64,000 bases of DNA from Kaistella sp. 97-N-M2 (GCF_021513235.1 NZ_CP090976.1:1736001-1800000); one strand, 5' to 3'. Shown: positions 17,139-26,679, counted from the stretch's first letter. Notes: generated by a model not told the origin, from the sequence alone. A program made the numbers and translations.

Positions 17139-18913
17139 ATATTGCAGAGTTTTTAAATAAAAATGCCGAAAAATTTCCCTCTAAATCCGCCATCGGTTTT
17201 AAGAAAAAGGAGCAGTGGAAAGAAATTCACTGGTCAGATTTAAGCCGGATGGTTTTTAAAACAGCAAACGCTTTACGCGAAGCCGGGATTTCAGCAAACG
17301 ACAGAGTAGCGATCTATTCCGATAATTCCGCCGAATGGATCGTTTTCGATTTGGCTGTTTTATCTCTGGGCGCCGTAACAGTACCTATTTATTCCACAAA
17401 CAATCTGGATCAGGCCGCCTATATTTTGAATGAAGCTGAATGCAGGATAATTTTGGTGGGTAATCAGGAACAATACGATGCTTCCTTTAAAATTTTAGAA
17501 AATAGCGCGTTCCTCACCCAAATTATTGCAGCGAAAAAATCGATTTGGATTCAGAAAGACCGCAGCCAATATTTTCAGGATTTTATAAAAGAAGCGGCGG
17601 AGAATTTTAATATTTGCGCGAAAGAAAATGAGGACCTGGCCACCATCATTTACACGTCCGGCACCACGGGAGCACCGAAGGGCGTTATGTTAACACATGG
17701 AAATTTCCACAAGTCCGTCGAAGCTCATTTCGATTTTTTTAAATTTAAAAATTTCGAGAATGAAAAGTCCCTTGCATTTTTACCACTGACGCATGTTTTC
17801 GAACGCAGCTGGACGTTGCTCGCCTTATCCGGTGGCGCAACGGTTTATTTTTTAGAAAATACCAAACTTATTGCCAGTGCCTTAACAGAGATTAAACCCA
17901 CCATGATGTGCGCTGTGCCACGGTTTTATCAAAAAATATATGCCGGCGTAAACGAATTGGCACAAAACAGTTCGGATACGAAAAAGAGAATCTTTTCCTG
18001 GGCCGTGAAAGTAGGAACCGAAGTCGCCGAGAATCGCAGACTGCAAAAGTCGGTGCCGGTTTCTTTACAGATTAAAAATAAGGTGGCGGGACTATTGGTT
18101 TTCAACAAGATTAAAAATAAAATGGGCGGAAAACTCTGGTTCATGCCCTGTGGTGGCGCTTCCGTTTCGTCGGAGGTTACGCGTTTTTTTGAAGCTATTG
18201 GTATTCACGTCACTGTTGGTTATGGCTTAACTGAAACCACGGCTACGTTAACGTGTTTTCCGTTTCATCACTTTGAACACGGCTCCGCCGGAATTCCCAT
18301 TGGTGATACGCAAATTAAAATTGGCGAAAACGACGAGATTCTCGCCAAAGGAAGCGGAATTATGAAAGGCTACTACAAGAAACCCGACGAAACTGCAGAA
18401 GTCTTCACAGCAGATGGTTGGTTTAAAACGGGCGACGCCGGAAGATTTGATGCACAGGGAAACCTCTTTATCACCGACCGAATAAAAGATTTGATGAAAA
18501 CATCCAACGGTAAGTATGTGGCGCCACAACCTCTGGAAAATCTTCTCTCCAATAATAATTTTGTAAATCAGGTGATGGTTGTGGCGGAAGGAAAACCGTT
18601 TGTCACCGCCTTGATTATTCCAAATTTTGAGTCCTTAAAGGAGCAGATGGAGAAGATGAATATTCCTTTTACCACGTGGGAAGAAATTGTAAATTCAGAA
18701 AAAATAAAAGAATTTTATCACGAAAAAATTGAAGAAATTCAGAAAGGTCTTTCCGGCTTTGAAAAAGTGAAAAAGTTTGTTTTGATGCCGGCAGAATTTG
18801 AAATTAACAGCGGCGAAATTACACCCACACTTAAGGTGAAGCGCAACGTCGTTTTAAAGAAATATGCCGATGTTATCGATCGAATGTACGCGAACTCAGC
18901 GTTTAGTAAGTAG
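17135..18913 (+). CDS. Long-chain acyl-CoA synthetase (AMP-forming)
   Basis: A 592-residue ANL-superfamily enzyme. The P-loop is IIYTSGTTGAPKGVMLTHGN, the A5 motif is VGYGLTETTA, and the A7/A8 motifs are WFKTGDAGRFD and ITDRIKDLMKTSNGKYVAP. It activates fatty acids to acyl-AMP and then acyl-CoA. The hinge and length match the long-chain (FACS) group. It is coupled to the upstream epimerase through a 4-bp overlap, which suggests a shared lipid substrate. That link is inference. Confidence 0.9.
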   Translation: MNIAEFLNKNAEKFPSKSAIGFKKKEQWKEIHWSDLSRMVFKTANALREAGISANDRVAIYSDNSAEWIVFDLAVLSLGAVTVPIYSTNNLDQAAYILNEAECRIILVGNQEQYDASFKILENSAFLTQIIAAKKSIWIQKDRSQYFQDFIKEAAENFNICAKENEDLATIIYTSGTTGAPKGVMLTHGNFHKSVEAHFDFFKFKNFENEKSLAFLPLTHVFERSWTLLALSGGATVYFLENTKLIASALTEIKPTMMCAVPRFYQKIYAGVNELAQNSSDTKKRIFSWAVKVGTEVAENRRLQKSVPVSLQIKNKVAGLLVFNKIKNKMGGKLWFMPCGGASVSSEVTRFFEAIGIHVTVGYGLTETTATLTCFPFHHFEHGSAGIPIGDTQIKIGENDEILAKGSGIMKGYYKKPDETAEVFTADGWFKTGDAGRFDAQGNLFITDRIKDLMKTSNGKYVAPQPLENLLSNNNFVNQVMVVAEGKPFVTALIIPNFESLKEQMEKMNIPFTTWEEIVNSEKIKEFYHEKIEEIQKGLSGFEKVKKFVLMPAEFEINSGEITPTLKVKRNVVLKKYADVIDRMYANSAFSK

Positions 18914-18996
18914 GTTTTTAGGAAGCGGCGATACCGCAGGATGTTTTGTTAACAAATAATAAAAAAAGAAGGCGGCGAAGCCGCGAAATTCAAGTT

Positions 18997-20049
18997 ATGG
19001 AAGAATTTTTCGGATCAAAAAAGTACAAAACTGCAAACGCTAAGGTGTCAGAATCTTGCCCTTCCAACATCGCATTGATAAAATATTGGGGCAAATATGA
19101 AAATCAGATTCCTGCAAACCCCAGCATCAGTTATACTTTAAGTCAGTGCAAAACCAACACGGAAATCGAGTTTCTGGCGGACGAAAAATTCTCTGTCCAG
19201 ACTTTTTTAAGTAGTACAGAAGAAAAGAAATTTGCGGAAAAGATTGAAAAATATTTCAAAAATATCGAAGCTTTTTTACCCTGGATTTTAAAAGGAAAAT
19301 ACATCATCCGAACGGAAAATACCTTCCCGCATAGTTCCGGCATCGCCAGTTCCGCCTCTGGATTCGGCGCCATCGCAAAATGCCTGATGGAAGTGGACGA
19401 TCTGTTTTGTGGAAAAGCCGAGGAAGATTTCAAGTTAAAAAAAGCCAGTTTTCTTGCCCGTTTAGGAAGCGGCAGCGCCTGCAGAAGTCTCTACAATGGA
19501 TTGGTCGTTTGGGGCGAAACAAAAGAAGTGGAGGCCAGTTCCGATCTTTTTGCCGTCGCTTTTCCGTCGAAGGACATTCATTCTATTTTCAAGAATTTCA
19601 ATGATTGGGTTCTGCTTATTCACGAGGGTGAAAAATCCGTGAGTTCTACTGTTGGTCACGGTTTGATGACCACTAATCCGTACGCCGAACGTAGATTTCA
19701 GGAAGCGCATGAGAATTTTTCTACTTTGAAAGAAATTTTGAAGGTTGGGGATTTGAAACGTTTTATTCAGTTGGTAGAACACGAGGCCTTAACCTTGCAC
19801 GCCATGATGATGATGAGCGAGCCGGCCTTCATCCTCATGAAAACCGGAACTTTAGCCGTCATTAATAAGATTTGGGACTTTCGGAAAGAGACCGATCTTC
19901 CGCTTTTCTTCACATTAGACGCGGGTGCAAATGTGCATCTGCTTTTTCCCCGCAATAAAGATGAAGATAAAATAAAGGAATTCATCATCAAAGAACTGTT
20001 GCAGCACACCCAAAATAATGGAGTGGTGAAGGATGTGATGAGGTTTTAG
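18997..20049 (+). CDS. mvaD: Diphosphomevalonate decarboxylase (GHMP kinase family)
   Basis: About 350 residues from the ATG at 18997. The frame is open earlier, but those residues are basic and unlike the family. Key motifs are CPSNIALIKYWGKYE near the N-terminus, the GHMP loop SSGIASSASGFGAIA, GSGSACRSLY, and the C-terminal TLDAGANVHLL. It decarboxylates mevalonate 5-diphosphate to isopentenyl diphosphate, which shows a mevalonate route in this organism, as is usual for flavobacteria. A GCGGC-GAA-GCCGC mini-hairpin lies 15-25 bp upstream. The gene is convergent with the small membrane gene. Confidence 0.92.
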   Translation: MEEFFGSKKYKTANAKVSESCPSNIALIKYWGKYENQIPANPSISYTLSQCKTNTEIEFLADEKFSVQTFLSSTEEKKFAEKIEKYFKNIEAFLPWILKGKYIIRTENTFPHSSGIASSASGFGAIAKCLMEVDDLFCGKAEEDFKLKKASFLARLGSGSACRSLYNGLVVWGETKEVEASSDLFAVAFPSKDIHSIFKNFNDWVLLIHEGEKSVSSTVGHGLMTTNPYAERRFQEAHENFSTLKEILKVGDLKRFIQLVEHEALTLHAMMMMSEPAFILMKTGTLAVINKIWDFRKETDLPLFFTLDAGANVHLLFPRNKDEDKIKEFIIKELLQHTQNNGVVKDVMRF

Positions 20050-20060
20050 AGAAAGTGGTG

Positions 20061-20087
20061 AAAAAAAGCCGCTTACGGTTTTTTTGG
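20061..20087. terminator. Possible bidirectional terminator between mvaD and the small membrane gene
   Basis: AAAAAAA-G-CCG, loop CTTA, then CGG and a T7 run form a short A/T-flanked hairpin between convergent genes. The GC part is only 3 bp, so support is moderate. Confidence 0.4.
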
Positions 20088-20273
20088 CGCGCCAAGTTTG
20101 CTCATGGTGTTCAAAACAAAAACCACAATAATACCCAAAATTCCCGCAGACATGGAGAGGATGAATTTTGAATTCTCTTCATGCCAAAAGCCTAAATCCC
20201 ATTCCATCATATAAAGATTAAATGCGATAAAAATTACGAAAAGGACTAAGAATATTTTATAGAAGCGTTGCAT
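20073..20273 (-). CDS. Small two-helix membrane protein of unknown function
   Basis: A 66-residue protein with two hydrophobic segments, IFLVLFVIFIAFNLYMM and ILSMSAGILGIIVVFVL, joined by a short acidic loop (HEENSK). It starts 11 bp after the marC stop on the same strand, so it is likely the last gene of that transcript. Short proteins of this type are common in flavobacteria and have no assigned role. Confidence 0.65.
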   Translation of the reverse strand: MQRFYKIFLVLFVIFIAFNLYMMEWDLGFWHEENSKFILSMSAGILGIIVVFVLNTMSKLGAPKKP

Positions 20274-20284
20274 TACTATTGAAT

Positions 20285-20881
20285 TTAAAATTTAACATAG
20301 GTTGAAAAAAGCTGCGCAAAGTTGGCTGTAAACAATTTAATAGAAATCGCAAGCAAAACAATACCGAAAACTTTTTGCAAAACCTGAAGTGTGCCGTCGC
20401 CCAGTTTATTTTCGAGCCAGTTCGACGATCGCAGCACCAAATATACGAAAATTGTATTCAGAATAATACCCGAAATAATATTGATGTCATGATATTCCGC
20501 ACGCAGAGAAAGCGTCGTCGTTAACGTTCCCGCGCCGGCAATAAGCGGAAAAGCGATCGGCACGATCGAAGCAGATTTCGCCTCTGTATTTTTTTGTATT
20601 TCGATGCCTAAAATCATTTCCAGAGCAATGACAAAGATGACGAAGGCACCCGCAATCGCAAAGGAATTAACATCTACCCCAATTAATTTCAGAATGTTGT
20701 TTCCGATAAAAAGAAAGAATATCATTAGAAGCCCCGCCACGATTGAAGCGCGTTCCGCTTCAATTTTTCCAAACTTCTTTTTCAGCCCAACAATGATAGG
20801 AATGGAGCCTACTATATCGATTACGGCAAACAAAACCATTGTTGTGGTGAGCGTTTCTTTGAGCGAAAAATGTTCAAACAT
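20285..20881 (-). CDS. MarC family integral membrane protein
   Basis: A 198-residue protein with six predicted membrane helices. It carries the MarC pattern FAVIDIVGSIPIIVGLKKK early and IVPIAFPLIAGAGTLTT in the middle. The family was once linked to multiple antibiotic resistance, but that role was not confirmed, so the transported substrate is unknown. It has its own TATTTTTG box upstream and follows batD after 43 bp. Confidence 0.88.
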   Translation of the reverse strand: MFEHFSLKETLTTTMVLFAVIDIVGSIPIIVGLKKKFGKIEAERASIVAGLLMIFFLFIGNNILKLIGVDVNSFAIAGAFVIFVIALEMILGIEIQKNTEAKSASIVPIAFPLIAGAGTLTTTLSLRAEYHDINIISGIILNTIFVYLVLRSSNWLENKLGDGTLQVLQKVFGIVLLAISIKLFTANFAQLFSTYVKF

Positions 20882-20902
20882 GGGGTGAAATTATTAATTT
20901 CG

Positions 20903-20910
20903 CAAAAATA
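20903..20910 (-). promoter_or_regulatory. -7 box for marC
   Basis: On the minus strand TATTTTTG lies 21 nt before the marC ATG, in the 43-bp gap after batD. It would let marC be transcribed apart from the bat operon. Confidence 0.45.
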
Positions 20911-20924
20911 TAAAAAATAATTGG

Positions 20925-22673
20925 TTATTTTATAATTTCTTGATATAATGTCACGATGGATTGTAAAAGAGCTTCAATATGTTCTTCTGTATGAAAAGGC
21001 GCAAACTTTTCGATCTGAATTTTTTCGGAAAAATCCCTGTATTCATCGACGAAATTAGCACCATGTGTCCGTTCCAGATATTTCCTGAATTCAGATTCAT
21101 TTTGCACGGAAAAATATTTTTTCACGTCCGTATGCAATTCCTGGTAAGCGGCGAAGAATTTTTTAAAGTCTTTCGCTTCTACTAATTTTTTTAGATAATC
21201 GATACTTTCCTGAAAATGATGATTTAAATTTTGTCTGATGATCGCTTCGGTCTCCGCAATAGAAGCAGACTTGGTGGGAGTCGTGGTTAACGGTAAAGTT
21301 CTTTTTTTTGTTTTCTTTCTAATGAATAAAAAGAGGGAAAGTACGACCACCATTAATCCCAAGTTGCCTACCACAATTTTCCAGTTGATAGAGCTTTTAT
21401 CTTTAATTTTTAAGTTGTGCGTTTGTAATATCGGCGTATTTACGGTCTCTAAAACAACGTTCGTATAATCGTTCACTTTTTCGATGGTCGTTTTTGCATC
21501 TACAATTTGGTCATGCGTTTTCACATTAAGGAGCAGCGATTTTGTGCCAAGGTCTACATATTTTTCTCTCTGCGGATCAAAGAAGGAAAAATTTTCAAAA
21601 TTAATGGAAACAGGTCCCGATTTTTTTGGAATAATCACATAATCTGCTATTACATTGCCGGATAAGCCATTCTTTTTCAGGTTAGTATTAAAGGTAATTT
21701 GCGGCGTGAATGAAATATAATTGGGCGAATTTACGATTTGCGGTAAATGCAGTGTTTCCAAATTTCCCGCACCCGAAAGTCTCATCGTGATGGTAACGGG
21801 TTTTTCGACTTCAGGAGTTTCGGACGAATTACCCTGCGCCACTGATACGTCGAATTGGCCGACAGCATTTTTAAAATCCAGCGGCATTCCGGCCGGAAGT
21901 TTTTTTACACTTAATTTTGCTTTATTCGATGAAATTTTGGTGGGTCTTGAGGTATTTGAAACAAGGGCAGAAACGGGATTAATCTCCACTGTTCCGCTTT
22001 CATTCGGCAAAACCATATAGGTTCCGAGAATTTGCGAGGCCATGCCGGCGTTGGTCTCTATTTCAGATTTCGTAAGATTAATTGGTGTAATGCGCACATT
22101 TCCCTGCGGCCGGAACTGGATGTTGCTCACTTTTCGGAAATTTCCGTAATCCTTACTGTACGCACGCAGGATTGCTACAGCCGGCTGATTTTTATAAACG
22201 ACCTTATTTTGGAATTCCAAATTTAGGAAGACCTCACTTCGTCGGTGAGCTGCGTTGTTGGAAAGGGCCGCATTCGCTTCGCTTTCTCGTACGTTGAACT
22301 CGAAAGGTTCAGTTTTGTAAATTTTTCCGTTAACGGTTACAAGCACGGAGCCGAATTTTACTTTTCCGCTTTCTTTCGGGCTCAAAACCCACTGGTAAAC
22401 CATTTGATTGAGGACTTCGCCTTTCTTTCCATCCAGAACAATTGTATTTTGTTCTGAAGCCGAACCAATAATATCGAATTTGGAAAGATCCGGCATACGG
22501 AGCGGCGTTTCCTGTTCCATATTTTCTCCGTTAATTTCCAAAATCACCGTTAGGTTAAAACGCTGGTTAACTTTCGCGTCTTTAACTTCAGAAACTGCCA
22601 AAGTGACCTGTCCATAAGTGAACAGGGCAGAAAATAGAAATAATATGTAAGGTAGTCGCCGTTTCATCACCAA
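20925..22673 (-). CDS. batD: BatD family protein
   Basis: A 582-residue protein with a signal peptide (ILFLFSALFTYGQ). A long periplasmic region of Ig-like beta domains shows the BatD pattern QRFNLTVILEI and QMVYQWVLSPKESGKVKFG. A membrane helix follows at about residues 430-450 (VVGNLGLMVVVLSLFLFI), then a basic cytoplasmic tail of about 130 residues. It is the last gene of the Bat cluster and overlaps batC by 7 bp. The Bat system is tied to aerotolerance and stress resistance in Bacteroides and relatives. Its molecular function is not settled. Confidence 0.88.
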   Translation of the reverse strand: MVMKRRLPYILFLFSALFTYGQVTLAVSEVKDAKVNQRFNLTVILEINGENMEQETPLRMPDLSKFDIIGSASEQNTIVLDGKKGEVLNQMVYQWVLSPKESGKVKFGSVLVTVNGKIYKTEPFEFNVRESEANAALSNNAAHRRSEVFLNLEFQNKVVYKNQPAVAILRAYSKDYGNFRKVSNIQFRPQGNVRITPINLTKSEIETNAGMASQILGTYMVLPNESGTVEINPVSALVSNTSRPTKISSNKAKLSVKKLPAGMPLDFKNAVGQFDVSVAQGNSSETPEVEKPVTITMRLSGAGNLETLHLPQIVNSPNYISFTPQITFNTNLKKNGLSGNVIADYVIIPKKSGPVSINFENFSFFDPQREKYVDLGTKSLLLNVKTHDQIVDAKTTIEKVNDYTNVVLETVNTPILQTHNLKIKDKSSINWKIVVGNLGLMVVVLSLFLFIRKKTKKRTLPLTTTPTKSASIAETEAIIRQNLNHHFQESIDYLKKLVEAKDFKKFFAAYQELHTDVKKYFSVQNESEFRKYLERTHGANFVDEYRDFSEKIQIEKFAPFHTEEHIEALLQSIVTLYQEIIK

Positions 22674-23410
22674 TCCTTTTCGTTGCTTTGCGGCATCGAA
22701 TAGGAATTTTTATTAAGAATCCGTTTTGCGGTTTCCCGTTCTTTATTTTCTACACGATTAAGAATTGAGTTTTCAAGATCTTTCGGCATTTTACCGGAGT
22801 TATCGTTTTTATTTTCATTAGGATCCTGGCCTGCACCTTCGCCTTTATTTTTCTGTCCGTTGCCGGCCTGCTGTTCGGGTGTATCTCCTTTTTCCTGACC
22901 TTTTTTGCTGTCTTTTTCCTGATCATTTCCGCCGCCGCCGCCGGATTGATCTTTTTTATTTTTTTGGTTTTCCTTCTCCTTCTCTTTAAGCATGGCGATC
23001 TCGTAATTTTTACGAATCGTTTCGTTGTAAGGATCCTGTTTCAGTGCCTGTTTATACAATTCGGCCGCTTTCTTGGTGTCATTCTTTTCGAAATGGGCGT
23101 TTCCCAGATTATAAAGAGAAGCGGCTTTGTCGGGAAGGGATGCGGCACGTTGCTCCGCTTTTTCGAACTCCGCTTTCGCTTCGTCGTACATCTTACGTTT
23201 GTACAGGGAATTGCCCAGATTGTAATGGGCTGTAAAATCTTTATCGTTTAGCTGAACCGCTTCCAGGTATTTGGAAGAGGAAGATTCGTAGTTCTTTTTA
23301 CCAAAATCCTGATTCCCTTTGTAGACAAGCGTATTGTAGTTTTCCTGAGCGGAAAAAAAAGGTAAGCAAAAGATGGCGATAAGCGCTGCAAAAAGTAGTT
23401 TCAAATTCAT
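22667..23410 (-). CDS. batC: BatC-like tetratricopeptide protein
   Basis: A 247-residue protein with a signal peptide (LPFFSAQ) and about three TPR units, including FTAHYNLGNSLYKRKMYDEA and ASLYNLGNAHFEKNDTKKAA. A low-complexity tail rich in Lys, Gln, Gly and Asn (about residues 145-225) follows and is probably disordered. It presumably acts as a periplasmic scaffold for the vWA proteins BatA and BatB. A TAATTTTG box ends 5 nt before its ATG, so it may also be transcribed on its own inside the operon. Confidence 0.88.
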   Translation of the reverse strand: MNLKLLFAALIAIFCLPFFSAQENYNTLVYKGNQDFGKKNYESSSSKYLEAVQLNDKDFTAHYNLGNSLYKRKMYDEAKAEFEKAEQRAASLPDKAASLYNLGNAHFEKNDTKKAAELYKQALKQDPYNETIRKNYEIAMLKEKEKENQKNKKDQSGGGGGNDQEKDSKKGQEKGDTPEQQAGNGQKNKGEGAGQDPNENKNDNSGKMPKDLENSILNRVENKERETAKRILNKNSYSMPQSNEKDW

Positions 23411-23415
23411 TACTG

Positions 23416-23423
23416 CAAAATTA
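23416..23423 (-). promoter_or_regulatory. Internal -7 box of batC, leaderless arrangement
   Basis: On the minus strand TAATTTTG is followed by CAGTA and then the batC ATG. It lies in the 88-bp gap after batB and predicts a leaderless batC-batD transcript. Confidence 0.5.
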
Positions 23424-23498
23424 TCTCTTTATATGTTAAGATTCCTCTCAGATATTGTTAAATTTGGGTTAAAATACTCTGTATTTGTGGATTATGAC

Positions 23499-24506
23499 TT
23501 AAATATTAAAGTCCTTCTTAGGATTCAACAGGAAAATAAGAAGAAAAAAGAAGAGGGAAACTCCCAGAAAATACTGGTAATAATGAATGGCATTTTGGGA
23601 TTTCACGATGCTTTCGGAGGAGGTAGAAGTTCTCGCCAGTCCATCGATGATCTGTGAACTGGCACTTTCCAGATTATTTCCGTCCACGTAAGTTCCGCCG
23701 GTTTGCGCAGCGATATTCTTCAGCGCATTAACCTGCCGTTTGGAAATAACAGTTTGCCCATTCATATCGGTTTTATAACCCATCAACTGGCCGAAAACGT
23801 ACTCCGGGATGGGCGCACCTTCTTCCGAACCAATGCCCACGGTGATGGCAGTAATTCCTTCTTTGTTCGCCAACTTGATGGCAGATTTTTCATTGCTTTC
23901 ATTATCTTCGCCGTCGCTTAAAATAACGACTTTCCGGGAGCCTTTTGCAATGTCTTTAAATTTAAAAGCTACCGTTTTCATTCCGGTTAAAAAATCGGTT
24001 CCCTGTAATTTCACGATGCTTGTTTCTACGCCGCCAATATACGTTTCCACAGCGGTAAAATCAGTTGTTAAGGGCATTATGGATGTCGCTTCGCCGGCAA
24101 AAACCACGATTCCAACTTTATCATTGCGCATTTTGGACATCGTGTTCACGATGATGTTTTTGGCTTCATCAAGACGGTTGGGTTCTACATCCTGCGCATT
24201 CATGGAGTTGGAAACATCGAGCAGAAAGATGACGTTGTTCATTTTCTGTTTCGTCTTTACTTCCTCACGGCCGCTTAAAACGTCGACGATGGCAATGATA
24301 AGGAAGAGCGTGCCTAAAAGATAAAGTAGGGGCAATATTTTGGAAAACGCCGATTTTTTCTCGAAGAGTTCGGGCTGAAACCTGGCTTCAGCAAAGACAT
24401 CTTTTTTAGTATTTTTCCATTTGAGGTAAGCGACCATAATAATGCCGAGCAGCGGCAAAAGCAGCAGCAAAAGTAAATACCAGTAATTTCCTAAAGTCCA
24501 GTTCAT
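23499..24506 (-). CDS. batB: BatB von Willebrand factor A protein
   Basis: A 335-residue protein with N-terminal membrane helices (WYLLLLLLLPLLGIIMVAYL and a second near residue 65). A vWA domain carries the MIDAS motif LLDVSNSMNAQDVEPNRLDE, and a C-terminal helix ends the protein (YYQYFLGVSLFFFLLIFLL). It is a paralogue of BatA. It lies 206 bp downstream of batA, and that gap is occupied by a hairpin repeat. Confidence 0.9.
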   Translation of the reverse strand: MNWTLGNYWYLLLLLLLPLLGIIMVAYLKWKNTKKDVFAEARFQPELFEKKSAFSKILPLLYLLGTLFLIIAIVDVLSGREEVKTKQKMNNVIFLLDVSNSMNAQDVEPNRLDEAKNIIVNTMSKMRNDKVGIVVFAGEATSIMPLTTDFTAVETYIGGVETSIVKLQGTDFLTGMKTVAFKFKDIAKGSRKVVILSDGEDNESNEKSAIKLANKEGITAITVGIGSEEGAPIPEYVFGQLMGYKTDMNGQTVISKRQVNALKNIAAQTGGTYVDGNNLESASSQIIDGLARTSTSSESIVKSQNAIHYYQYFLGVSLFFFLLIFLLNPKKDFNI

Positions 24507-24567
24507 TTTTTAATTCTTTATTTCAGGCACAACCGCTCGAGGTTTTTTATCAGCTTCTTTTCCTGTT

Positions 24568-24666
24568 GGAAGACAAAATCCCCTGTCTTCCAGCCCCGAT
24601 TGAAGGGAAAATCCTTTTTCTTTTTCTTCGGGAAAAGAAAAAGATTGGAATGAAAAGCGGGTGGTC
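24568..24666 (-). repeat. Dispersed intergenic hairpin repeat, copy E, inside the bat operon
   Basis: Two inverted repeats are present. GGAAGACA (24568-24575) pairs with TGTCTTCC (24584-24591). CTTTTTCTTTT pairs perfectly with AAAAGAAAAAG around the loop at about 24625-24632. On the minus strand the arms read CCCGCTTTTCATTCCAATC and GGATTTTCCCTTCAATCGGG, as in the other copies. The 206-bp batA-batB gap therefore holds a repeat, not a gene. A 63-codon open frame here has repeat-derived, low-complexity sequence. Confidence 0.65.
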
Positions 24667-24712
24667 TTTTCGGAGAAACTGAAAAAGTGGTGCTTCTAAA
24701 AATACGCATTTT

Positions 24713-25717
24713 TTAACTTAAAAATTTGTAAAATACCCAGCGTAAAAGTGCATCTAAAACCAAAATAACCAGTGCAATCCAGAGGAAAATCCGGAAATAT
24801 TCCTGATAATTATAGAGTTTGGTAGATTTCAGTTCGGATTTTTCGAGTTGGTTAATTTCCTCGTAAACGTTCTCTAAACTTTCGTTGGATGTAGCGCGAA
24901 AGTACCTGCCGCCGGTGGTTTGGGCAATTTCGCGCAGAACCGGCTCGTCGATTTTTACTTCGGCTTCAGAGAAAACGAGATCGCCGAAAATATCCGTAGA
25001 GGTGGGCATCAGGGCGTAACCATTGGTTCCAATTCCGATGGAATATACTTTGATGTCGTTGGTTTTTGCAAGTTGAGCCCCAACCTGCGTGGGCATGGCA
25101 TTTTCAATGGTATTTACGCCGTCCGTCATTAAAATGATGATTTTCGACTTGGCCTTGCTGCTTTTCAGGTGGCTTACGGCAACGGAAAGTCCTTCGCCAA
25201 TGGCGGTTCCGGGCTGCAGTTCGAGCGGGTTTAGATTTTCTAATTCATCGATAACCACGGCGTGATCGGAAGTTACGGGAACTTTCGTAAAAGCCTCGCC
25301 GGAATAGGTAACGAGGCCAATGCGGTCGCCGGGTCGTTTATCGACGAACCGTTTGGCGATATTTTTAAGAGCGGTGAGGCGGTCGGGCTCAAGATCTTTG
25401 GCGAGCATACTGAGGGAAACGTCTACGGAGAGCATAATGTCGATTCCTTTGCTGTCGTCCTGATCCTGCGAAATGGTAAAGGTTCGCGGGCGCGCCATTG
25501 CGATGATTAAACAGGTGAGAATGAGGTATTTCGAAATTTTCAACAGAAAAAGAACGAACAGTATGCCTCTGTTTTCCTGCATGTTCTTCGTTGTGGGAAC
25601 TTTGATGCCGGCGCGTGCTTTCTTCCGCATATCCAGAATAAAAAGAGGAAGGAAGGCCAGAAAGAGCAGTAGGAACCACGGACTGTAAAATTCGAAATTT
25701 AAAAAATTAAATGCCAT
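24713..25717 (-). CDS. batA: BatA von Willebrand factor A protein
   Basis: A 334-residue protein. It has an N-terminal membrane helix (FLLLFLAFLPLFIL), a second helix near residue 60, and a vWA domain with MIDAS motif MLSVDVSLSMLAKDLEPDR plus the T/D loop residues of ILMTDGVNT. A C-terminal anchor follows (IFLWIALVILVLDALL). The vWA domain faces the periplasm. It follows the BatD-like gene by 9 bp. Similarity to BatB indicates an old duplication. Confidence 0.9.
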   Translation of the reverse strand: MAFNFLNFEFYSPWFLLLFLAFLPLFILDMRKKARAGIKVPTTKNMQENRGILFVLFLLKISKYLILTCLIIAMARPRTFTISQDQDDSKGIDIMLSVDVSLSMLAKDLEPDRLTALKNIAKRFVDKRPGDRIGLVTYSGEAFTKVPVTSDHAVVIDELENLNPLELQPGTAIGEGLSVAVSHLKSSKAKSKIIILMTDGVNTIENAMPTQVGAQLAKTNDIKVYSIGIGTNGYALMPTSTDIFGDLVFSEAEVKIDEPVLREIAQTTGGRYFRATSNESLENVYEEINQLEKSELKSTKLYNYQEYFRIFLWIALVILVLDALLRWVFYKFLS

Positions 25718-25726
25718 TTTTTTCTG

Positions 25727-26623
25727 TTATACTCCGGTTCGTAATTGGTCCATTTCCAGATCTTTGGACGATCTTTTCACAAAGGTTTTCATTTCATTAA
25801 AGTCTTTCTCCATAGTGGTTTGGTCCGGAAACGTTTTTGCAAATTTCACGAGATCTCCGCGAAGGAAAATTTCTTCGACGATCTTTTCATTTTCGGGCGA
25901 AATAGCGTTGTTCAGCTTCATCACATCGATAAGATCATCGGTGAGTAAAACATCGGCCGGAATTTGATATTGTTTGGTCATAAAGTTTCGGGAGATGTCG
26001 ATTAATTCCACATAAAAGGACCGGTAATCGCCATTTTCGATATATTTTTTCTTCTTTAAATTCTCCAGATCTTTCAAGGTTTGGTTCGTCATAACAGCGG
26101 GAGAGCTTTTTCTGCGTTTGCCATATTTGATGATCTGATAAATAATAAATATCAGAGCGAGTACAATTAAAACACCTAAAATATACCATTTGTACATCTG
26201 CCAGTAATCTTTAACATCGAGTTTTACCTCTTTGTTTTTCATGATGTCGTTAATTTGATCGCCTTTTTGCGCGGTATTGATGACTTCAACTTCGTAGGGA
26301 ATGGTGTGGTAAAGTTCGCCGCCGATGCGAAAATCCAGCGCGGGAATATTAAATTTTCCTTCTTCAAATACCTGAAATTCAATAATTCTGTCGTAATGAT
26401 CGGCTTCTTTGCTGATGCTGTCTTTGATCTCCTCAAAATGAAAGGGCAGCAGTTCGTTAACTGGTGCCGACACAACATCTTTTCCCTGAAGGTTAGAAAT
26501 GCTCACCCGAAAAGTACCCACTTCGCCTAAAGCCAAAGTTTTTTTGTCGAGTTTGGAGCCCAATGTCTGCGCAAACAGCACAACATTGAGAAGGGAGAAA
26601 ACGATAAAAAATATTTTTTTCAA
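25727..26623 (-). CDS. Bat-cluster membrane protein with BatD-like N-terminus
   Basis: A 298-residue protein with a signal peptide (VLFAQ) and a periplasmic beta-rich region of about 120 residues, with the BatD-like phrase LALGEVGTFRVSISNLQGKD. One membrane helix follows (about 148-168, WYILGVLIVLALIFIIYQII). The cytoplasmic tail has a helical segment DYRSFYVELIDISRNFMTKQ as in DUF4381-type proteins of MoxR/Bat operons. It sits between DUF58 and batA, as in other flavobacteria, and is probably a structural partner. Confidence 0.78.
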   Translation of the reverse strand: MKKIFFIVFSLLNVVLFAQTLGSKLDKKTLALGEVGTFRVSISNLQGKDVVSAPVNELLPFHFEEIKDSISKEADHYDRIIEFQVFEEGKFNIPALDFRIGGELYHTIPYEVEVINTAQKGDQINDIMKNKEVKLDVKDYWQMYKWYILGVLIVLALIFIIYQIIKYGKRRKSSPAVMTNQTLKDLENLKKKKYIENGDYRSFYVELIDISRNFMTKQYQIPADVLLTDDLIDVMKLNNAISPENEKIVEEIFLRGDLVKFAKTFPDQTTMEKDFNEMKTFVKRSSKDLEMDQLRTGV

Positions 26624-26679
26624 AACTTAATTTATTTTTATTGAATGCAAACTGCATTGCCATAAGGAGAGAGATTTCA

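Noticed and set aside
18946-18996. An upstream TTG start extending mvaD by 17 residues
   Set aside because: The added residues are a basic stretch over a small hairpin, unlike other MvaD N-termini. The ATG at 18997 fits the family.
24518-24709. A 63-codon open frame on the minus strand between batA and batB
   Set aside because: Its sequence is the translation of repeat copy E (poly-Lys/Phe low complexity), with no family similarity.
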